Part shown: positions 1-9,446 of the stretch, one piece after another
How the letters are laid out: the number at the start of each line of letters is the position of its first letter
Numbering within the stretch: the stretch's first letter is position 1
Assembly (NCBI RefSeq): GCF_011077955.1
Contig: NZ_JAALBX010000009.1
Span: 109,832-173,831, forward strand
Length of the DNA: 64,000 nucleotides
Direction of reading: 5' to 3'
DNA from: Citrobacter freundii
GTDB lineage: Bacteria; Pseudomonadota; Gammaproteobacteria; Enterobacterales; Enterobacteriaceae
Position numbers and translations under genes: made by a program
Notes under the pieces: model-generated
What the model saw: only the letters and a program-made list of their open reading frames with translations
Told to the model about the DNA's origin: nothing
Database searches by the model: none

Positions 1-549
1 AATTACGGTCTGGCTAAGGCTGATTTTGCCAATAAAAATATTGCCCAGTCCGTTGTCCCGGGCGTAGCGCTGCCGATACATTAATAGCACTACCGCGCTG
101 CGGCCCACCACGCTTGCCAGAATCAGAACCGGCCACATCGAAACGCCACGCACCGCCAGCTCGTTGACCACCAGCACTTTCGCCACCAGAACGAAAATCA
201 GCCCCAGGCCGCCATGCGTACCGAGACGGCTGTCGCGCATGATGTCCAACATTTTTTCGCGGGTACGCGCGGAAAACAGGCCGTCGCAGGTGTCCGCCAG
301 GCCATCAAGATGAAAGCCGCCGGTCAACAGCGCTAATGCCAGCACGTAAAACAGCGCGGCGAGCGGTGTGCCGCACCAGGGCGCGAGAAACACAAACACG
401 GCGGCAGCAATGGCCCCAAGCACCATTCCCACCCACGGGAAGACGACAATACCCCGCGAGTACTGGTCGACTTCAAGCCCCTGCGACCAGCGGTAAGGCA
501 CCGGCACTCGACTCATAAACGCGAGAGTGGCAAAAAAAGTCCGTAGCAT
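1..549 (-). CDS. cobS: Adenosylcobinamide-GDP ribazoletransferase CobS (partial, 3' end outside window)
   Basis: CobS joins alpha-ribazole(-phosphate) to adenosylcobinamide-GDP, the last assembly step of cobalamin, at the inner membrane. Only the first 183 codons are inside the window; the frame is open to base 1. The start is the ATG at 549-547, preceded by GGAGAA. Seen in the protein: hydrophobic segments around residues 33-75, the family hallmark [14 protein letters not shown] at about 77-90, and [11 protein letters not shown] at about 104-114. The gene lies 23 bp downstream of cbiB on the same strand, so they are probably cotranscribed. cobT or cobU/cobC probably follow beyond the edge, but this cannot be seen. 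Confidence 0.95.
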   Translation of the reverse strand, partial: MLRTFFATLAFMSRVPVPYRWSQGLEVDQYSRGIVVFPWVGMVLGAIAAAVFVFLAPWCGTPLAALFYVLALALLTGGFHLDGLADTCDGLFSARTREKMLDIMRDSRLGTHGGLGLIFVLVAKVLVVNELAVRGVSMWPVLILASVVGRSAVVLLMYRQRYARDNGLGNIFIGKISLSQTVI

Positions 550-572
550 CGGTTCTCCCTAAACCTCAGACA

Positions 573-1520
573 TCAAAACATGAGATATAACAGGCTAAAC
601 AACGTCAGCGCCAGTAGCGACGCCACATTCATCAGCCGAATCGTCGCAGGAATGTCATCGACGCTCACCTCGCGTGTCGCCTCGCCAATCCAGGGTTTCT
701 CCACCCGCTCGCCAAAATAATCGTTCGGGCCACCAAGCCGGATGCCGAGCGCCCCTGCAACGGCAGCTTCCGGCCAGGCGCAGTTCGGGCTGCTGTGGTT
801 GTGGCGATCGCGCCAGCCAATACGCAGCGCCGATGCGGCATCGTAACCGCAAATTTTTGCCGCCAGCGCCAGCAGGAGCAAACTTAAGCGTGCCGGAATG
901 AAGTTTGCGACATCATCAAGGCGAGCCGAAACCATACCAATCGCGCGGTATTTCTCATGTTTATAACCGACCATTGAATCGAGGGTATTGACCGCTTTGT
1001 AGGCCATCGCCAGCGGCGCGCCGCCGAGCAGCAGAAAAAACAGCGGCGCTATCACGCCATCTACCGTATTTTCGGCCACCGTTTCCACCACCGCACGGGT
1101 GATTTGCGGCGCTTGAAGCTGACGGGTGTCGCGCCCGACAATCCAGGAGAGTTTTTCGCGGCTTGCGGGTATATCCCCTGCGCGAAGCGGCGTTTCCACT
1201 TCCCGGGCCGCATCGCCAAGGCTGCGCCCGGCAAGCACGGTGTAAATCATCCAGATTTCGACGGCGATGCCAAGCCAGGCGTGGAGCCGGTACGCCAGCA
1301 TCATGATGCCCGCACTCAGCGCCCAGGTCGCGCCCACCACTATAATCCACATCACCGCACCGCCAAGTTTTAGGGTGCTGTCGTGGTGGCACACCGCGCG
1401 AACGAGGCGTTGAATCCGATTAATCAGATGACCAATAACGCGCACAGGATGCGGCCAGTGCTGCGGATCGCCAAGCCAGCAATCAAGCAGGAAGGCTGCC
1501 CACCAGATGAAAAGCGTCAT
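573..1520 (-). CDS. cbiB: Adenosylcobinamide-phosphate synthase CbiB
   Basis: CbiB attaches the aminopropanol(-phosphate) arm to adenosylcobyric acid, giving adenosylcobinamide(-phosphate). It is an inner-membrane protein of 315 residues, the usual family length (about 319 in Salmonella). Seen: an N-terminal hydrophobic segment, the conserved GDPQHWPHPVRVIG at about residues 17-30, an ETVAENTVDGVIAPLF block mid-protein, and a C-terminal hydrophobic helix. E. coli K-12 lacks cbiB and keeps only cobU/S/T for cobinamide salvage, so this genome has at least cobyric-acid-level capacity. Start: ATG at 1520. No cobalamin riboswitch of normal length fits in the 169 bp upstream. Confidence 0.95.
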   Translation of the reverse strand: MTLFIWWAAFLLDCWLGDPQHWPHPVRVIGHLINRIQRLVRAVCHHDSTLKLGGAVMWIIVVGATWALSAGIMMLAYRLHAWLGIAVEIWMIYTVLAGRSLGDAAREVETPLRAGDIPASREKLSWIVGRDTRQLQAPQITRAVVETVAENTVDGVIAPLFFLLLGGAPLAMAYKAVNTLDSMVGYKHEKYRAIGMVSARLDDVANFIPARLSLLLLALAAKICGYDAASALRIGWRDRHNHSSPNCAWPEAAVAGALGIRLGGPNDYFGERVEKPWIGEATREVSVDDIPATIRLMNVASLLALTLFSLLYLMF

Positions 1521-1643
1521 CAGGATGCCCCGTCGCGCAACAGTGAGATAAAAAAGATGAGATTAGGTAACACAGTGAGGAGAAACAATCCGTAACGTTA
1601 AAGCGGGAGCAGACAGCCTCCCGTCAGGCACCGTCAGAACGAC

Positions 1644-1680
1644 AAAAGCGGCGAGAGCCAAATGAATCGCTCTGCGCCGC
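1644..1680 (-). terminator. Rho-independent terminator downstream of tmaR
   Basis: On the minus strand an 11-12 bp GC-rich stem (1669-1680 pairing with 1648-1658, one bulge, 10-nt loop) is followed by TTTT. It lies 10 bp past the tmaR stop and separates tmaR from cbiB. Confidence 0.8.
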
Positions 1681-1689
1681 CTCGCTAAA

Positions 1690-2022
1690 TCACTCTTTAA
1701 CGTCGGTCGCTTTAAGCTCGCCCATCATTTTCAATTTCTTGGAGATGTCGCGACGCTCTTTAGACAGTTCCGCATTTTTGATGATGTAATCATCCACGCG
1801 GTCTTCGTAGTCGGTTTTCATGCTGGCGATGATGCCCTGAATAGCTTCAACGCTCATGCCCGGCTTGATGTAATCGCTCAGGTTGTCGAGCAGCAGTACA
1901 CGTTTTTGGTTGTCACGGATCTTCTTCTCTACATCCTGAATTTCGCGTTGCAGTTTGTTTTTACGGCGAAACAAACGCACGAATTCCAGCACGTCCTGGA
2001 ATGAAGGTTTACCATTTTCCAT
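1690..2022 (-). CDS. tmaR: TmaR (YeeX), PTS EI polar-localisation coiled-coil protein
   Basis: TmaR (formerly YeeX, DUF496) forms polar clusters in E. coli that sequester Enzyme I of the PTS. The 110-residue protein is almost entirely charged helix. It has basic heptad-like runs ([23 protein letters not shown] is the core at about 18-40) and a C-terminal helix [16 protein letters not shown], and it closely matches E. coli YeeX. The reading frame is open further upstream, but the start is placed at the ATG at 2022 ([15 protein letters not shown]). That ATG has an AGGAGT ribosome binding site 6 nt before it and matches the family N-terminus. It stands alone between its own terminator and yeeA. 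Confidence 0.95.
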   Translation of the reverse strand: MENGKPSFQDVLEFVRLFRRKNKLQREIQDVEKKIRDNQKRVLLLDNLSDYIKPGMSVEAIQGIIASMKTDYEDRVDDYIIKNAELSKERRDISKKLKMMGELKATDVKE

Positions 2023-2185
2023 ATTTACACTCCTGATAATTGAGACTCTGATTCGTTCACAATCCGCTGCGTCAAACATACCCGGCAATGGCAGCGTATG
2101 ACAATGGTTATTACCCTACCCTAATCATACGCTGAAATCCTGCTGAATCGAAACCAGCAATAGATAGTACGGCTCTGTATGGCTT

Positions 2186-3244
2186 TTATTTACGCAATGC
2201 CCGGCCCGTCAGTTGCGATAATAGCTCCAGTTGACGCGCCAGTTCCAGGCTCAGCCATACATAACCATGAATAGAGGTTTCATGCAGCGCGCCGCCATCA
2301 GACGCAGGCATGATCTGACGCAGTTCGCCGATGATTTCTGTAAGCCTTGCGCTGTGCGCTTTGGCGGGGGACGAATTCCCCTCATACAGTGCGCGCGAAA
2401 TGGCTTCCAGGGTGCGGTGCGTCATCTGTTGCGTTTCTCGCAGCGTATGCGCGTTTATCATCACAAAATGGCTTTCTCGCGTCGCCCAGTAGGCGTTCAG
2501 TTGCAGCTCCAGCGTACAAACCATATTGCGACTGACGGTCTGGATGGCTTCAAAAAGTGATTTCTGAATACGCGTTTCTTTGCTGGCGGGCACAATGAGC
2601 GAGCGCAGTTTCACCACATCACTGAGTATTTTATGCAGTGATTTATCAAGCCGAGGACGCTCCACCAGGTTTGGTGAAAACCCAGCCTGAGACAGACGCG
2701 CGAAAGCGTGCACAAAGCTTGCCATCTGAATGCGCCAGAGAATAAACGCGCGCTGCGGATAAATACTGGTAAACAGCATCGCTAACAGCGAACCCAGGAT
2801 CACATCGCCGCTGCGCCACAAGGCGATTTGCATATCTCCTACCGGCGCGCCCACCACCACCGAAAGCGTGATACCGATAAGCAATGCCTGATAAGGGCGT
2901 TTGCCAAGGGTCAGATAGCCGCACATAAACATTGCCAGCGCACACCAAAGCAACATCACCGGTAGCGATATCAGCTCAAGCTTCAGGGCAATCAGGCCGA
3001 TGGACGCGCCGAAAATCGTCCCACCGATACGTTCAAAGGCGCGTGGTACCACGTTACCCCAAAACGAAATCGGCCCCATGACCACCACCAGGGTAATCAA
3101 CGGCCAGGTCCCTTCCGGCACCTTGAGCAGACGGACCAGTAAAAACGTCAGCGTAAAAGCCAGCGCGATACGTACGCCATGCACCAGACGATAATGACGG
3201 TAGAGCCGGATTTCAAAAGGGCTTAGTGATTTGTCAGGGCGCAC
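2186..3244 (-). CDS. yeeA: YeeA, FUSC-family inner membrane protein (putative aromatic-acid exporter type)
   Basis: YeeA (352 residues; E. coli also 352) belongs to the FUSC/aromatic acid exporter superfamily, related to AaeB and YccS. Its substrate is not established. Seen: a hydrophobic N-terminal half with about six membrane segments (roughly residues 20-165), including GTIFGASIGLIALKLEL, followed by a soluble, helical C-terminal half rich in conserved Arg/Glu that is probably cytoplasmic. The start is the ATG at 3244 (MRPDKSLSPFEIRLYRHYRL). It is the same strand as tmaR and sbmC but has 125-160 bp gaps on each side, so probably its own transcript. Confidence 0.9.
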   Translation of the reverse strand: MRPDKSLSPFEIRLYRHYRLVHGVRIALAFTLTFLLVRLLKVPEGTWPLITLVVVMGPISFWGNVVPRAFERIGGTIFGASIGLIALKLELISLPVMLLWCALAMFMCGYLTLGKRPYQALLIGITLSVVVGAPVGDMQIALWRSGDVILGSLLAMLFTSIYPQRAFILWRIQMASFVHAFARLSQAGFSPNLVERPRLDKSLHKILSDVVKLRSLIVPASKETRIQKSLFEAIQTVSRNMVCTLELQLNAYWATRESHFVMINAHTLRETQQMTHRTLEAISRALYEGNSSPAKAHSARLTEIIGELRQIMPASDGGALHETSIHGYVWLSLELARQLELLSQLTGRALRK

Positions 3245-3369
3245 GCCGGTTCTCCACGTGAAAAAGCGCGTATTTTACCGGGATCGCACCCGCAGACGTC
3301 AATATCACGCTCACCCCTTTACGACGGCTCCCCGAGCACGCCTCACCCGTTCTGGCAAAGCGCGACGGG

Positions 3370-3843
3370 TTATTCGTATTTTGGCTCAACAGGAACGAAC
3401 ATAGTGATGTCCCAGTACCCGTCTTTTGCTCCATCGTTCAGATAGATTTCAAAGCAGGGTTTAGGGGCTATCTGATAACGGCTGTCTTCCAGAAGACTAT
3501 TAAAAAATAGCCGCCAGGGCGTTTCAAAATCATGCTGTTCAACGCGCGCTTGTGCGACGGCATACTGCCCGCCTGCGACCTCGGTTCTCATCACGCCTTC
3601 GCTGTTGGCCGGCAGTACAAAATCTTCTGGCACGCACACCGCCGTCGCGCAACGGAGCGTCTCGGCAGGCACGATGTCCGGGTTATCGTAATAAACGGCG
3701 ATCCATTCCAGAGGCTGGATTTGATTGCCGTCGACCCACATCACCAGTTGTTCAAACCCCTTCGGCACAGTTTGATCCCATGGGCCGACGAGATGAAACC
3801 CGGCAATGCGACGGGTTTCGGCTTGTTGAATTTGATAATCCAT
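3370..3843 (-). CDS. sbmC: DNA gyrase inhibitor SbmC (GyrI)
   Basis: SbmC/GyrI (157 residues) is a GyrI-like (Rob/BmrR C-terminal fold) protein that in E. coli protects gyrase from microcin B17, CcdB and quinolones. The sequence matches E. coli SbmC throughout: GFHLVGPW near residue 16, [15 protein letters not shown], a [13 protein letters not shown] stretch and a C-terminal [15 protein letters not shown]. The ATG at 3843 ([12 protein letters not shown]) is chosen over the upstream ATG at 3858 because it matches the family N-terminus. A LexA box lies just upstream, as for E. coli sbmC, so SOS induction is expected. Confidence 0.94.
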   Translation of the reverse strand: MDYQIQQAETRRIAGFHLVGPWDQTVPKGFEQLVMWVDGNQIQPLEWIAVYYDNPDIVPAETLRCATAVCVPEDFVLPANSEGVMRTEVAGGQYAVAQARVEQHDFETPWRLFFNSLLEDSRYQIAPKPCFEIYLNDGAKDGYWDITMFVPVEPKYE

Positions 3844-3865
3844 GATGGTTCCTCGCAACGTAAGT

Positions 3866-3881
3866 CTGTATATAAAAACAG
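3866..3881 (-). promoter_or_regulatory. LexA (SOS) box upstream of sbmC
   Basis: CTGT-N8-ACAG with an AT-only spacer (ATATAAAA). This is a perfect match to the CTGT/ACAG half sites of the LexA consensus, 22-38 bp upstream of the sbmC start. E. coli sbmC is a known SOS gene. Confidence 0.85.
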
Positions 3882-3989
3882 TATTATAGGTTGTGCGCCT
3901 GCCTTCAACAGCATAGATTGCTTATTTTGCGAGCGCACTCGTATAAAAGGATTTTCCTTACGTGCGCGGTGTAACCCGGTGTTACGCCG

Positions 3990-5159
3990 TTAAAATTCAT
4001 GATGGATATAGTCGCTCAGGCGCGAGAACAGGCCGCCTTTTTTCACCGCCTTGAGGGTGACCAACGGCCAGTGCGCCACCAGTTTATCTTTGTCGTACAG
4101 CTCAATTTCCCCGACCCGCTGCTGTGCGGCCAACGGCGCCTCCAGCTCTGGCTTATCGAGCACGTATTTGGCTTTGATATTTGCCACTTCCGACTTCGGC
4201 AAGCTGAGCCAGAAATCACGATCGGTTCCCACATCAACGTTTTCGCTGTCGCCGTACCAGACACGCTCGGAACCTACTTTTTTGCCTTTATGGAGGATCT
4301 GCACGGTATCAAATTGCTTTTGTCCCCAGAGCAGCAGTTTGCGAGCCTGCTCCTCACGGCCTTTCGGGCTTTGCGCGCCCATTACCACCGCAATTAACCG
4401 GCGCTGTCCGTCCACGCTTGAGGCTATCAAATTAAACCCGGCCCCAGAGGTATGCCCGGTTTTCAGGCCGTCTACGTTAAGCGTTTTATCCCACAGCAGG
4501 CCGTTACGGTTTTGCTGAGTGATACCGTTCCACGTCAGGCTGCGCTCGCTATACATATGATAAAAATCAGGCTCGCCATGGATAATGGCGCGCGACAGCA
4601 CCGCCAAATCCCACGCGGAACTGTGTTGGCCTGGCGCATCCAGGCCGTGAACGGTTTCGAAATGGGTGTCGTGCAGGCCGAGTTTTTGCGCGTAGTCATT
4701 CATCATTCTGACGAATGGCGCTTCGCCGCCTGCGATATAATCCGCGAGCGCCACGCAGGCATCATTGCCTGAATCAACAATCAGCCCGCGGCTTAGGTCG
4801 TGCACCGTTACGCGATCCCCGGCTTTCAAAAACATCAGCGAAGAGCCAGCAAACACGGGGTTGCCATAGGCCGAGGCGTCAGCGCCAACGGTCACGACAT
4901 CATCCGGCGTGATACGACGGCTGTCGATGGCGCGATCCACCACATAGCCTGTCATCAGTTTTGTCAGACTCGCCGGGTTGCGTTGCTGATGCTCATTACC
5001 CGCCGTCAACACCTGGCCTGTGGTGTAATCCATTAACACCCACGCCCCCGCGTCAATGTCAGGCGCGACGGGGGTAAAGGCGAAACTGGGCTCTGCGTGG
5101 GCGAGTGAAGACACAAAAGTGAGCAAAGAAGCGGCGATCAGGCGGGTTTTCAACAGCAT
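3990..5159 (-). CDS. dacD: D-alanyl-D-alanine carboxypeptidase DacD (PBP6b)
   Basis: Low-molecular-weight penicillin-binding protein that trims the terminal D-Ala of peptidoglycan pentapeptides in the periplasm. It has 389 residues (E. coli DacD 388). Seen: a Sec signal peptide with probable cleavage after SLAHA (about residue 22). The three active-site motifs are SLTK (64-67, nucleophile Ser64), SGN (130-132) and KTG (233-235). The C-terminal beta-rich domain ends in an amphipathic helix (FSRLSDYIHHEF) typical of membrane anchoring in this family. The gene is divergent from sbcB, and the 207-bp gap must hold both promoters. DacA/DacC paralogues are the alternative, but the position next to sbmC and sbcB fits dacD. 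Confidence 0.93.
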   Translation of the reverse strand: MLLKTRLIAASLLTFVSSLAHAEPSFAFTPVAPDIDAGAWVLMDYTTGQVLTAGNEHQQRNPASLTKLMTGYVVDRAIDSRRITPDDVVTVGADASAYGNPVFAGSSLMFLKAGDRVTVHDLSRGLIVDSGNDACVALADYIAGGEAPFVRMMNDYAQKLGLHDTHFETVHGLDAPGQHSSAWDLAVLSRAIIHGEPDFYHMYSERSLTWNGITQQNRNGLLWDKTLNVDGLKTGHTSGAGFNLIASSVDGQRRLIAVVMGAQSPKGREEQARKLLLWGQKQFDTVQILHKGKKVGSERVWYGDSENVDVGTDRDFWLSLPKSEVANIKAKYVLDKPELEAPLAAQQRVGEIELYDKDKLVAHWPLVTLKAVKKGGLFSRLSDYIHHEF

Positions 5160-5366
5160 ATCCTCGTTGTTATAAGTTAATCCGCGCCTGTTTTACGGAA
5201 CTTCCGATGTAAACGCATGTACAAATTGCAAAAAAGTATGACAACTAGCACATTTTTAAGAGCCTGACAGGTGTAGCACCGTGAAAATCCGCCGTGATTT
5301 TCTTCTGCATCCGCGGTCGATGGTTTACCATTAACGCCAGTTTTGACCCCTTCAGGATGGTGACCG

Positions 5367-6791
5367 GTGACTGATAGTGCAGCTCAGCCGACTTTTTTGT
5401 TCCACGACTACGAAACCTTCGGCACCCGACCGGCGCTGGATCGCCCCGCGCAGTTCGCCGCTATACGCACCGATCTGGATTTCAATATTATCGGCGAGCC
5501 AGAAGTGTTTTATTGCAAACCCGCCGATGACTATCTGCCGCAGCCAGAAGCGGTACTGATTACCGGCATTACGCCGCAAATCGCCGCCGCTCGCGGCACC
5601 AACGAAGCTGATTTCGCAAAGCGCATCCATGATTTATTCACCGTACCGAACACCTGTGTGGTGGGCTATAACAATGTGCGGTTTGATGATGAAGTAACGC
5701 GCAATATCTTTTATCGCAACTTCTACGATCCCTATGCCTGGAGCTGGCAAAATCATAATTCGCGCTGGGATCTGCTGGATGTGATGCGCGCCTGCTACGC
5801 CCTGCGCCCGGAAGGCATTAACTGGCCGGAAAATGATGACGGGCTGCCGAGTTTTCGCCTGGAACATTTAACCGTCGCCAACGGTATTGAACACGCCAAC
5901 GCCCACGATGCGATGGCGGATGTGTATGCCACTATCGCGATGGCGAAACTGGTTAAAGCCCGGCAGCCGCGCCTGTTCGAGTATCTTTACAGTTATCGCG
6001 TTAAGCAAAAGCTGGCGACGCTCATTGATATCCCGCAGATGAAGCCGCTGGTGCATGTTTCCGGCATGTTTGGCGCATGGCGCGGTAATACCAGTTGGGT
6101 CGCGCCGCTGGCCTGGCATCCGCAGAACCGCAACGCGGTGATTATGGTGGATTTAGCGGGCGATATGGCGCCGCTTTTAGAGCTAGATGCCGATGCCCTT
6201 CGCGAGCGCTTATACACGGCGAAAGCGGATTTAGGCGATGACTCCCCGGTGCCGATAAAGCTGGTTCATCTCAATAAATGCCCCATCCTGGCGCAAGCCA
6301 ATACGTTACGCCCGGAAGATGCCGACCGGCTGGGTATCAATCGCACGCGTTGCCTTGAGAACCTGAAACTTTTGCGCGAGCGTCCTGACGTGCGCGAAAA
6401 CGTCGTTGCGCTGTATGCCGACGCCGAACCGTTTGTACCATCGGATGATGTCGACGCCCAACTCTACAATGGCTTTTTCAGCGATGCCGATCGGGCCGCG
6501 ATGCAGATTGTTTTGCAAACCGACCCGCAAAACCTGCCGGCGTTAGATATCAGCTTTGTGGATAAACGCATCGAGAAGCTGTTGTTTAACTACCGCGCGC
6601 GCAATTTTCCGGGCACGCTGGATCATGAAGAGCAGCAGCGTTGGCTGCGTCACCGCCAGGCGCGTTTCTCACCGGAATTTCTCCAGGCGTATGCGCAGGA
6701 ACTGGAGATGCTCTACGGGCAGTATGAAGGGGATAGCGAGAAAATCGCCCTGCTACGGGCACTGTATCAGTATGTTCAGGATGTGCTGTAG
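5367..6791 (+). CDS. sbcB: Exodeoxyribonuclease I SbcB
   Basis: ExoI degrades single-stranded DNA 3' to 5' in mismatch repair and recombination. The 474-residue protein matches E. coli SbcB (475) end to end. Seen: DEDD exonuclease motif I in HDYETFG (Asp14, Glu16), the RFDDEVTRN segment, and motif III in NAHDAMADV (about 180-187). The SH3-like and helical C-terminal regions follow, with FNYRARNFPGTLDHEEQQRW near residue 410. The start is GTG at 5367: AGGA lies 9 nt upstream, and the nearby ATG (5357) and GTG (5360) run into a stop after a few codons. Confidence 0.95.
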   Translation: MTDSAAQPTFLFHDYETFGTRPALDRPAQFAAIRTDLDFNIIGEPEVFYCKPADDYLPQPEAVLITGITPQIAAARGTNEADFAKRIHDLFTVPNTCVVGYNNVRFDDEVTRNIFYRNFYDPYAWSWQNHNSRWDLLDVMRACYALRPEGINWPENDDGLPSFRLEHLTVANGIEHANAHDAMADVYATIAMAKLVKARQPRLFEYLYSYRVKQKLATLIDIPQMKPLVHVSGMFGAWRGNTSWVAPLAWHPQNRNAVIMVDLAGDMAPLLELDADALRERLYTAKADLGDDSPVPIKLVHLNKCPILAQANTLRPEDADRLGINRTRCLENLKLLRERPDVRENVVALYADAEPFVPSDDVDAQLYNGFFSDADRAAMQIVLQTDPQNLPALDISFVDKRIEKLLFNYRARNFPGTLDHEEQQRWLRHRQARFSPEFLQAYAQELEMLYGQYEGDSEKIALLRALYQYVQDVL

Positions 6792-6810
6792 CGCGACTGA
6801 ATTTGAAGGC

Positions 6811-6839
6811 AAAAAAATGGCTCCCGAGGGAGCCATTTT
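6811..6839. terminator. Bidirectional terminator between sbcB and plaP
   Basis: An 11-bp inverted repeat (6814-6824 with 6829-6839, 4-nt loop) is flanked by A-runs on the left and T-runs on the right. It can therefore stop both convergent transcripts. It lies in the 54 bp between the two stop codons. Confidence 0.85.
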
Positions 6840-6845
6840 CGTTTC

Positions 6846-8207
6846 TTACTGAGCGATATCTTCGTACTGCGGAACCGGGTTGCGGAAGCTTTTGGTCACA
6901 CAAGCCAGATAGACCAGGCCAATGCCTGCCCAAATCAGCCCTAACACCATTGAGCTTTCTTCCAGGTTTATCCACAGCGCGCCTACGGTCAACGCACCAC
7001 ATACCGGCAATACCAGGTAGTTGAAGTGGTCTTTCAGCGTTTTGTTACGCTTCTCGCGGATCCAGAACTGGGAGATTACCGACAGGTTAACGAAGGTAAA
7101 CGCCACCAGCGCACCAAAGTTAATCAACGCGGTCGCCGTCACCAGGTCGAAGTTAATGGCGAGCAGCGCGATAGCGCCAACCAGCAGCACGTTCCATGCC
7201 GGGGTGCGCCATTTCGGGTGCACATAACCGAAGAAACGGGTCGGGAATACGCCGTCACGGCCCATGACGTACATCAGACGAGAAACGCCTGCGTGCGCAG
7301 CCATGCCGGATGCCAGTACGGTAATGGTAGAGAATACCAGAACGCCGAACTGGAAGGTTTTACCTGCCACATACAGCATGATTTCCGGCTGGGACGCGTC
7401 GGGCTCTTTAAAGCGCGAAATGTCCGGGAAATAGAGCTGCAAGAAGTAAGAAGCGCAGATAAAGATCAGACCGCCGATAAGCGCCGTCAGGAAGATGGCT
7501 TTCGGGATCACGCGCTCTGCGTCTTTCGTTTCTTCAGACAGTGAACTGATACCGTCGAAACCGAGGAACGAGAAGCACAGGATAGTCGCCCCGGTAATCA
7601 TCGGCACCACGTGCGCGCCTTCGCTCCAGAACGGACGGGTACTGGTCAATGTGCCAGCGCCTTCGCCGTGCGCCACGCCGTAGATGATAAGCCCTACGAT
7701 CACCGCCACAATACCCATCTGCAAAATCACGATCAGGGTGTTGAAATTCGCCACGCTCTTAATGCTGCGCAGGTTAGAGATGGTCATAAAGGCCACCAGC
7801 GCCACCACGAAAATCCATGACGGTACGGAAGGCACCAGCGCTTCAAAATAGATTTTGGCCAGCAGAATGTTGATCATCGGCATGAACAGGTAGTCCAGCA
7901 GGGATGACCAACCCACCATAAAGCCAACGGTCGGGCTAATGGATTTCTGGGCGTAGGTATAAGCCGAACCGGCAGACGGGAAGCGCTTGACCAGTTTACC
8001 GTAGCTCAGCGCGGTAAACAGAATAGCGACCAGCGCAAAAGCGTAAGCCGTTGCGACGTGACCGTCAGTGAGGCCCGAGACGATACCGAACGTATCAAAC
8101 AGCGTCATCGGCTGCATATAGGCAAGGCCCATCATTACAACCGGAATCAACGTAAGGGTTTTACGTAATTCCACGCGAGAGGTGTTTGGAGTAGCGTTAT
8201 GCGACAT
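6846..8207 (-). CDS. plaP: Putrescine:proton symporter PlaP (YeeF)
   Basis: APC-superfamily permease; E. coli PlaP (YeeF) is a low-affinity putrescine importer needed for putrescine-dependent surface motility. The protein has 453 residues with about 12 hydrophobic helices. Seen: the TM1 region [21 protein letters not shown], the [11 protein letters not shown] loop, and [20 protein letters not shown] between TM6 and TM7. The start is placed at the ATG at 8207 (MSHNATPN) rather than two codons earlier. This gives GGGGG a 6-nt spacing and matches the E. coli N-terminus. It is transcribed towards the shared terminator with sbcB. Confidence 0.93.
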   Translation of the reverse strand: MSHNATPNTSRVELRKTLTLIPVVMMGLAYMQPMTLFDTFGIVSGLTDGHVATAYAFALVAILFTALSYGKLVKRFPSAGSAYTYAQKSISPTVGFMVGWSSLLDYLFMPMINILLAKIYFEALVPSVPSWIFVVALVAFMTISNLRSIKSVANFNTLIVILQMGIVAVIVGLIIYGVAHGEGAGTLTSTRPFWSEGAHVVPMITGATILCFSFLGFDGISSLSEETKDAERVIPKAIFLTALIGGLIFICASYFLQLYFPDISRFKEPDASQPEIMLYVAGKTFQFGVLVFSTITVLASGMAAHAGVSRLMYVMGRDGVFPTRFFGYVHPKWRTPAWNVLLVGAIALLAINFDLVTATALINFGALVAFTFVNLSVISQFWIREKRNKTLKDHFNYLVLPVCGALTVGALWINLEESSMVLGLIWAGIGLVYLACVTKSFRNPVPQYEDIAQ

Positions 8208-8355
8208 GGTCATCCCCCATTACGGCGAATGCCGTCGCAAAAGCAAAAAATTGCCCCATTTTTTGGTTTCCTCAGCGACAACAACTGTCGATTTTTAGTA
8301 AGTATCTATCCGGTACGAAGCCCGGCCTCTTTGATTTGAATGACATGTTTGTTGC

Positions 8356-8387
8356 AAAAAAATAACCGACGCTCTTAACGTCGGTTA
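8356..8387 (-). terminator. Rho-independent terminator downstream of yeeY
   Basis: A 9-bp stem (8363-8371 with 8379-8387, 7-nt loop) is followed on the minus strand by seven T. It lies about 110 bp past the yeeY stop. The rest of the 290-bp gap between plaP and yeeY (8208-8497) shows no convincing gene. Confidence 0.8.
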
Positions 8388-8497
8388 GCTTCATTTTTTG
8401 CAGGCGGCGTATTTTGCCCATTTTGAATTGCAAAGACAAGACGTTGAGAGCCTCATCACGCATTTCTTTTGATCTACGCACGTATTCCTTAAATAGA

Positions 8498-9406
8498 TTA
8501 GCGCCGTGGAGCGTAAAGGGCCACTATTTCCGGGCTGGAAAGTATGTTTTCCCGCCACCAGCCACAGGCCAATCCTTCGGTCTGTTCATTCCAGCCCACC
8601 CACACCGAATCGGTTGCCAGATCGGGGGTGACGCGCTTTTCCACCAGTGAGCCGGCGTCTATAAAGCGCTGGGCCAGATAGCGCGGTAAGTAGCCGCAGC
8701 CAAGACCGCTTATCTGCAATTCTAGTTTAGTTTTAAAATCGAACACGGTAATCGCTTCCTGCTCGTCAAGCACCATCGCCGCAGGCGACCAGGTGGGATA
8801 CCCATCCCCCACAACGATGGCGCGATGGCGTTTGATGTCGCGACGATGCAGCGGTTCTTCGGCCTCTGCGAGAGCATGATGCGAGGCGACGACAAACACA
8901 CTTTCAAGCTTACCCAACGGCGCATAGCCGAAGCCGCTAAGCCCCGGCGGATCGTGCAGGGCGCCGACGATAATGTCCGCTCGCCCCTCGGTTAACGCCT
9001 CCCAGGAACCGCCCAGCACACCGTTGACAAATTTAAGCCGGGTTACGCTGTGACTGGCATAAAACTTTTCAATAAGCGGCGCCAGCAACGAAAATGGAAA
9101 GGTGTCATCCACGCCGATGCGCAGTTCGTTCTCCCACCCCTGATGCAGTTTTACCGCCTGTTTTTCCATTTCTCGCACGATTAACAGTACTTCGCGGCCC
9201 CGTTCCAGCAGCATTTGGCCGGTTCGGGTAAACTTTGCCCGATGGCCGCTTCTGTCGAGCACTGTTATGTTGAGATCGCTTTCCAGTTTATGGACGGTAT
9301 AGCTCAGCGCAGAGGGAGTTTTATAGAGTTTGGTCGCGGCGGCGGCAAAGCTGCCCTCTTTGTCGAGGGCATCAAGAATAACAAGAACATCCAGCAATGG
9401 TTTCAT
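8498..9406 (-). CDS. yeeY: LysR-family transcriptional regulator YeeY
   Basis: LysR-type regulator of 302 residues. Seen: an N-terminal winged helix-turn-helix (about residues 5-62, GSFAAAATKLYKTPSALSYTVHKLE, then LDRSGHRAKFTRTG) and a periplasmic-binding-protein-like effector domain (about 90-300) including LRIGVDDTFPFSLLAPLIEKF. The E. coli orthologue's target and ligand are not firmly known. Unusually for a LysR gene it is not divergent from its neighbour: yeeZ lies 40 bp upstream on the same strand, so they may form one transcript. Start: ATG at 9406. Confidence 0.9.
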   Translation of the reverse strand: MKPLLDVLVILDALDKEGSFAAAATKLYKTPSALSYTVHKLESDLNITVLDRSGHRAKFTRTGQMLLERGREVLLIVREMEKQAVKLHQGWENELRIGVDDTFPFSLLAPLIEKFYASHSVTRLKFVNGVLGGSWEALTEGRADIIVGALHDPPGLSGFGYAPLGKLESVFVVASHHALAEAEEPLHRRDIKRHRAIVVGDGYPTWSPAAMVLDEQEAITVFDFKTKLELQISGLGCGYLPRYLAQRFIDAGSLVEKRVTPDLATDSVWVGWNEQTEGLACGWWRENILSSPEIVALYAPRR

Positions 9407-9446
9407 ATGCGCCCCCAGCGTTGCGCCTGATAACCCGTACCGGACG

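Noticed and set aside
1521..1640. Cobalamin riboswitch upstream of cbiB
   Set aside because: Only a short GGGAG/CTCCC hairpin is visible. The space before the tmaR terminator is too short for the roughly 200-nt aptamer, and no B12 box was found.
8272..8481. 69-codon minus-strand ORF between yeeY and plaP
   Set aside because: It contains the yeeY terminator, lacks a convincing ribosome binding site and has no recognisable family.
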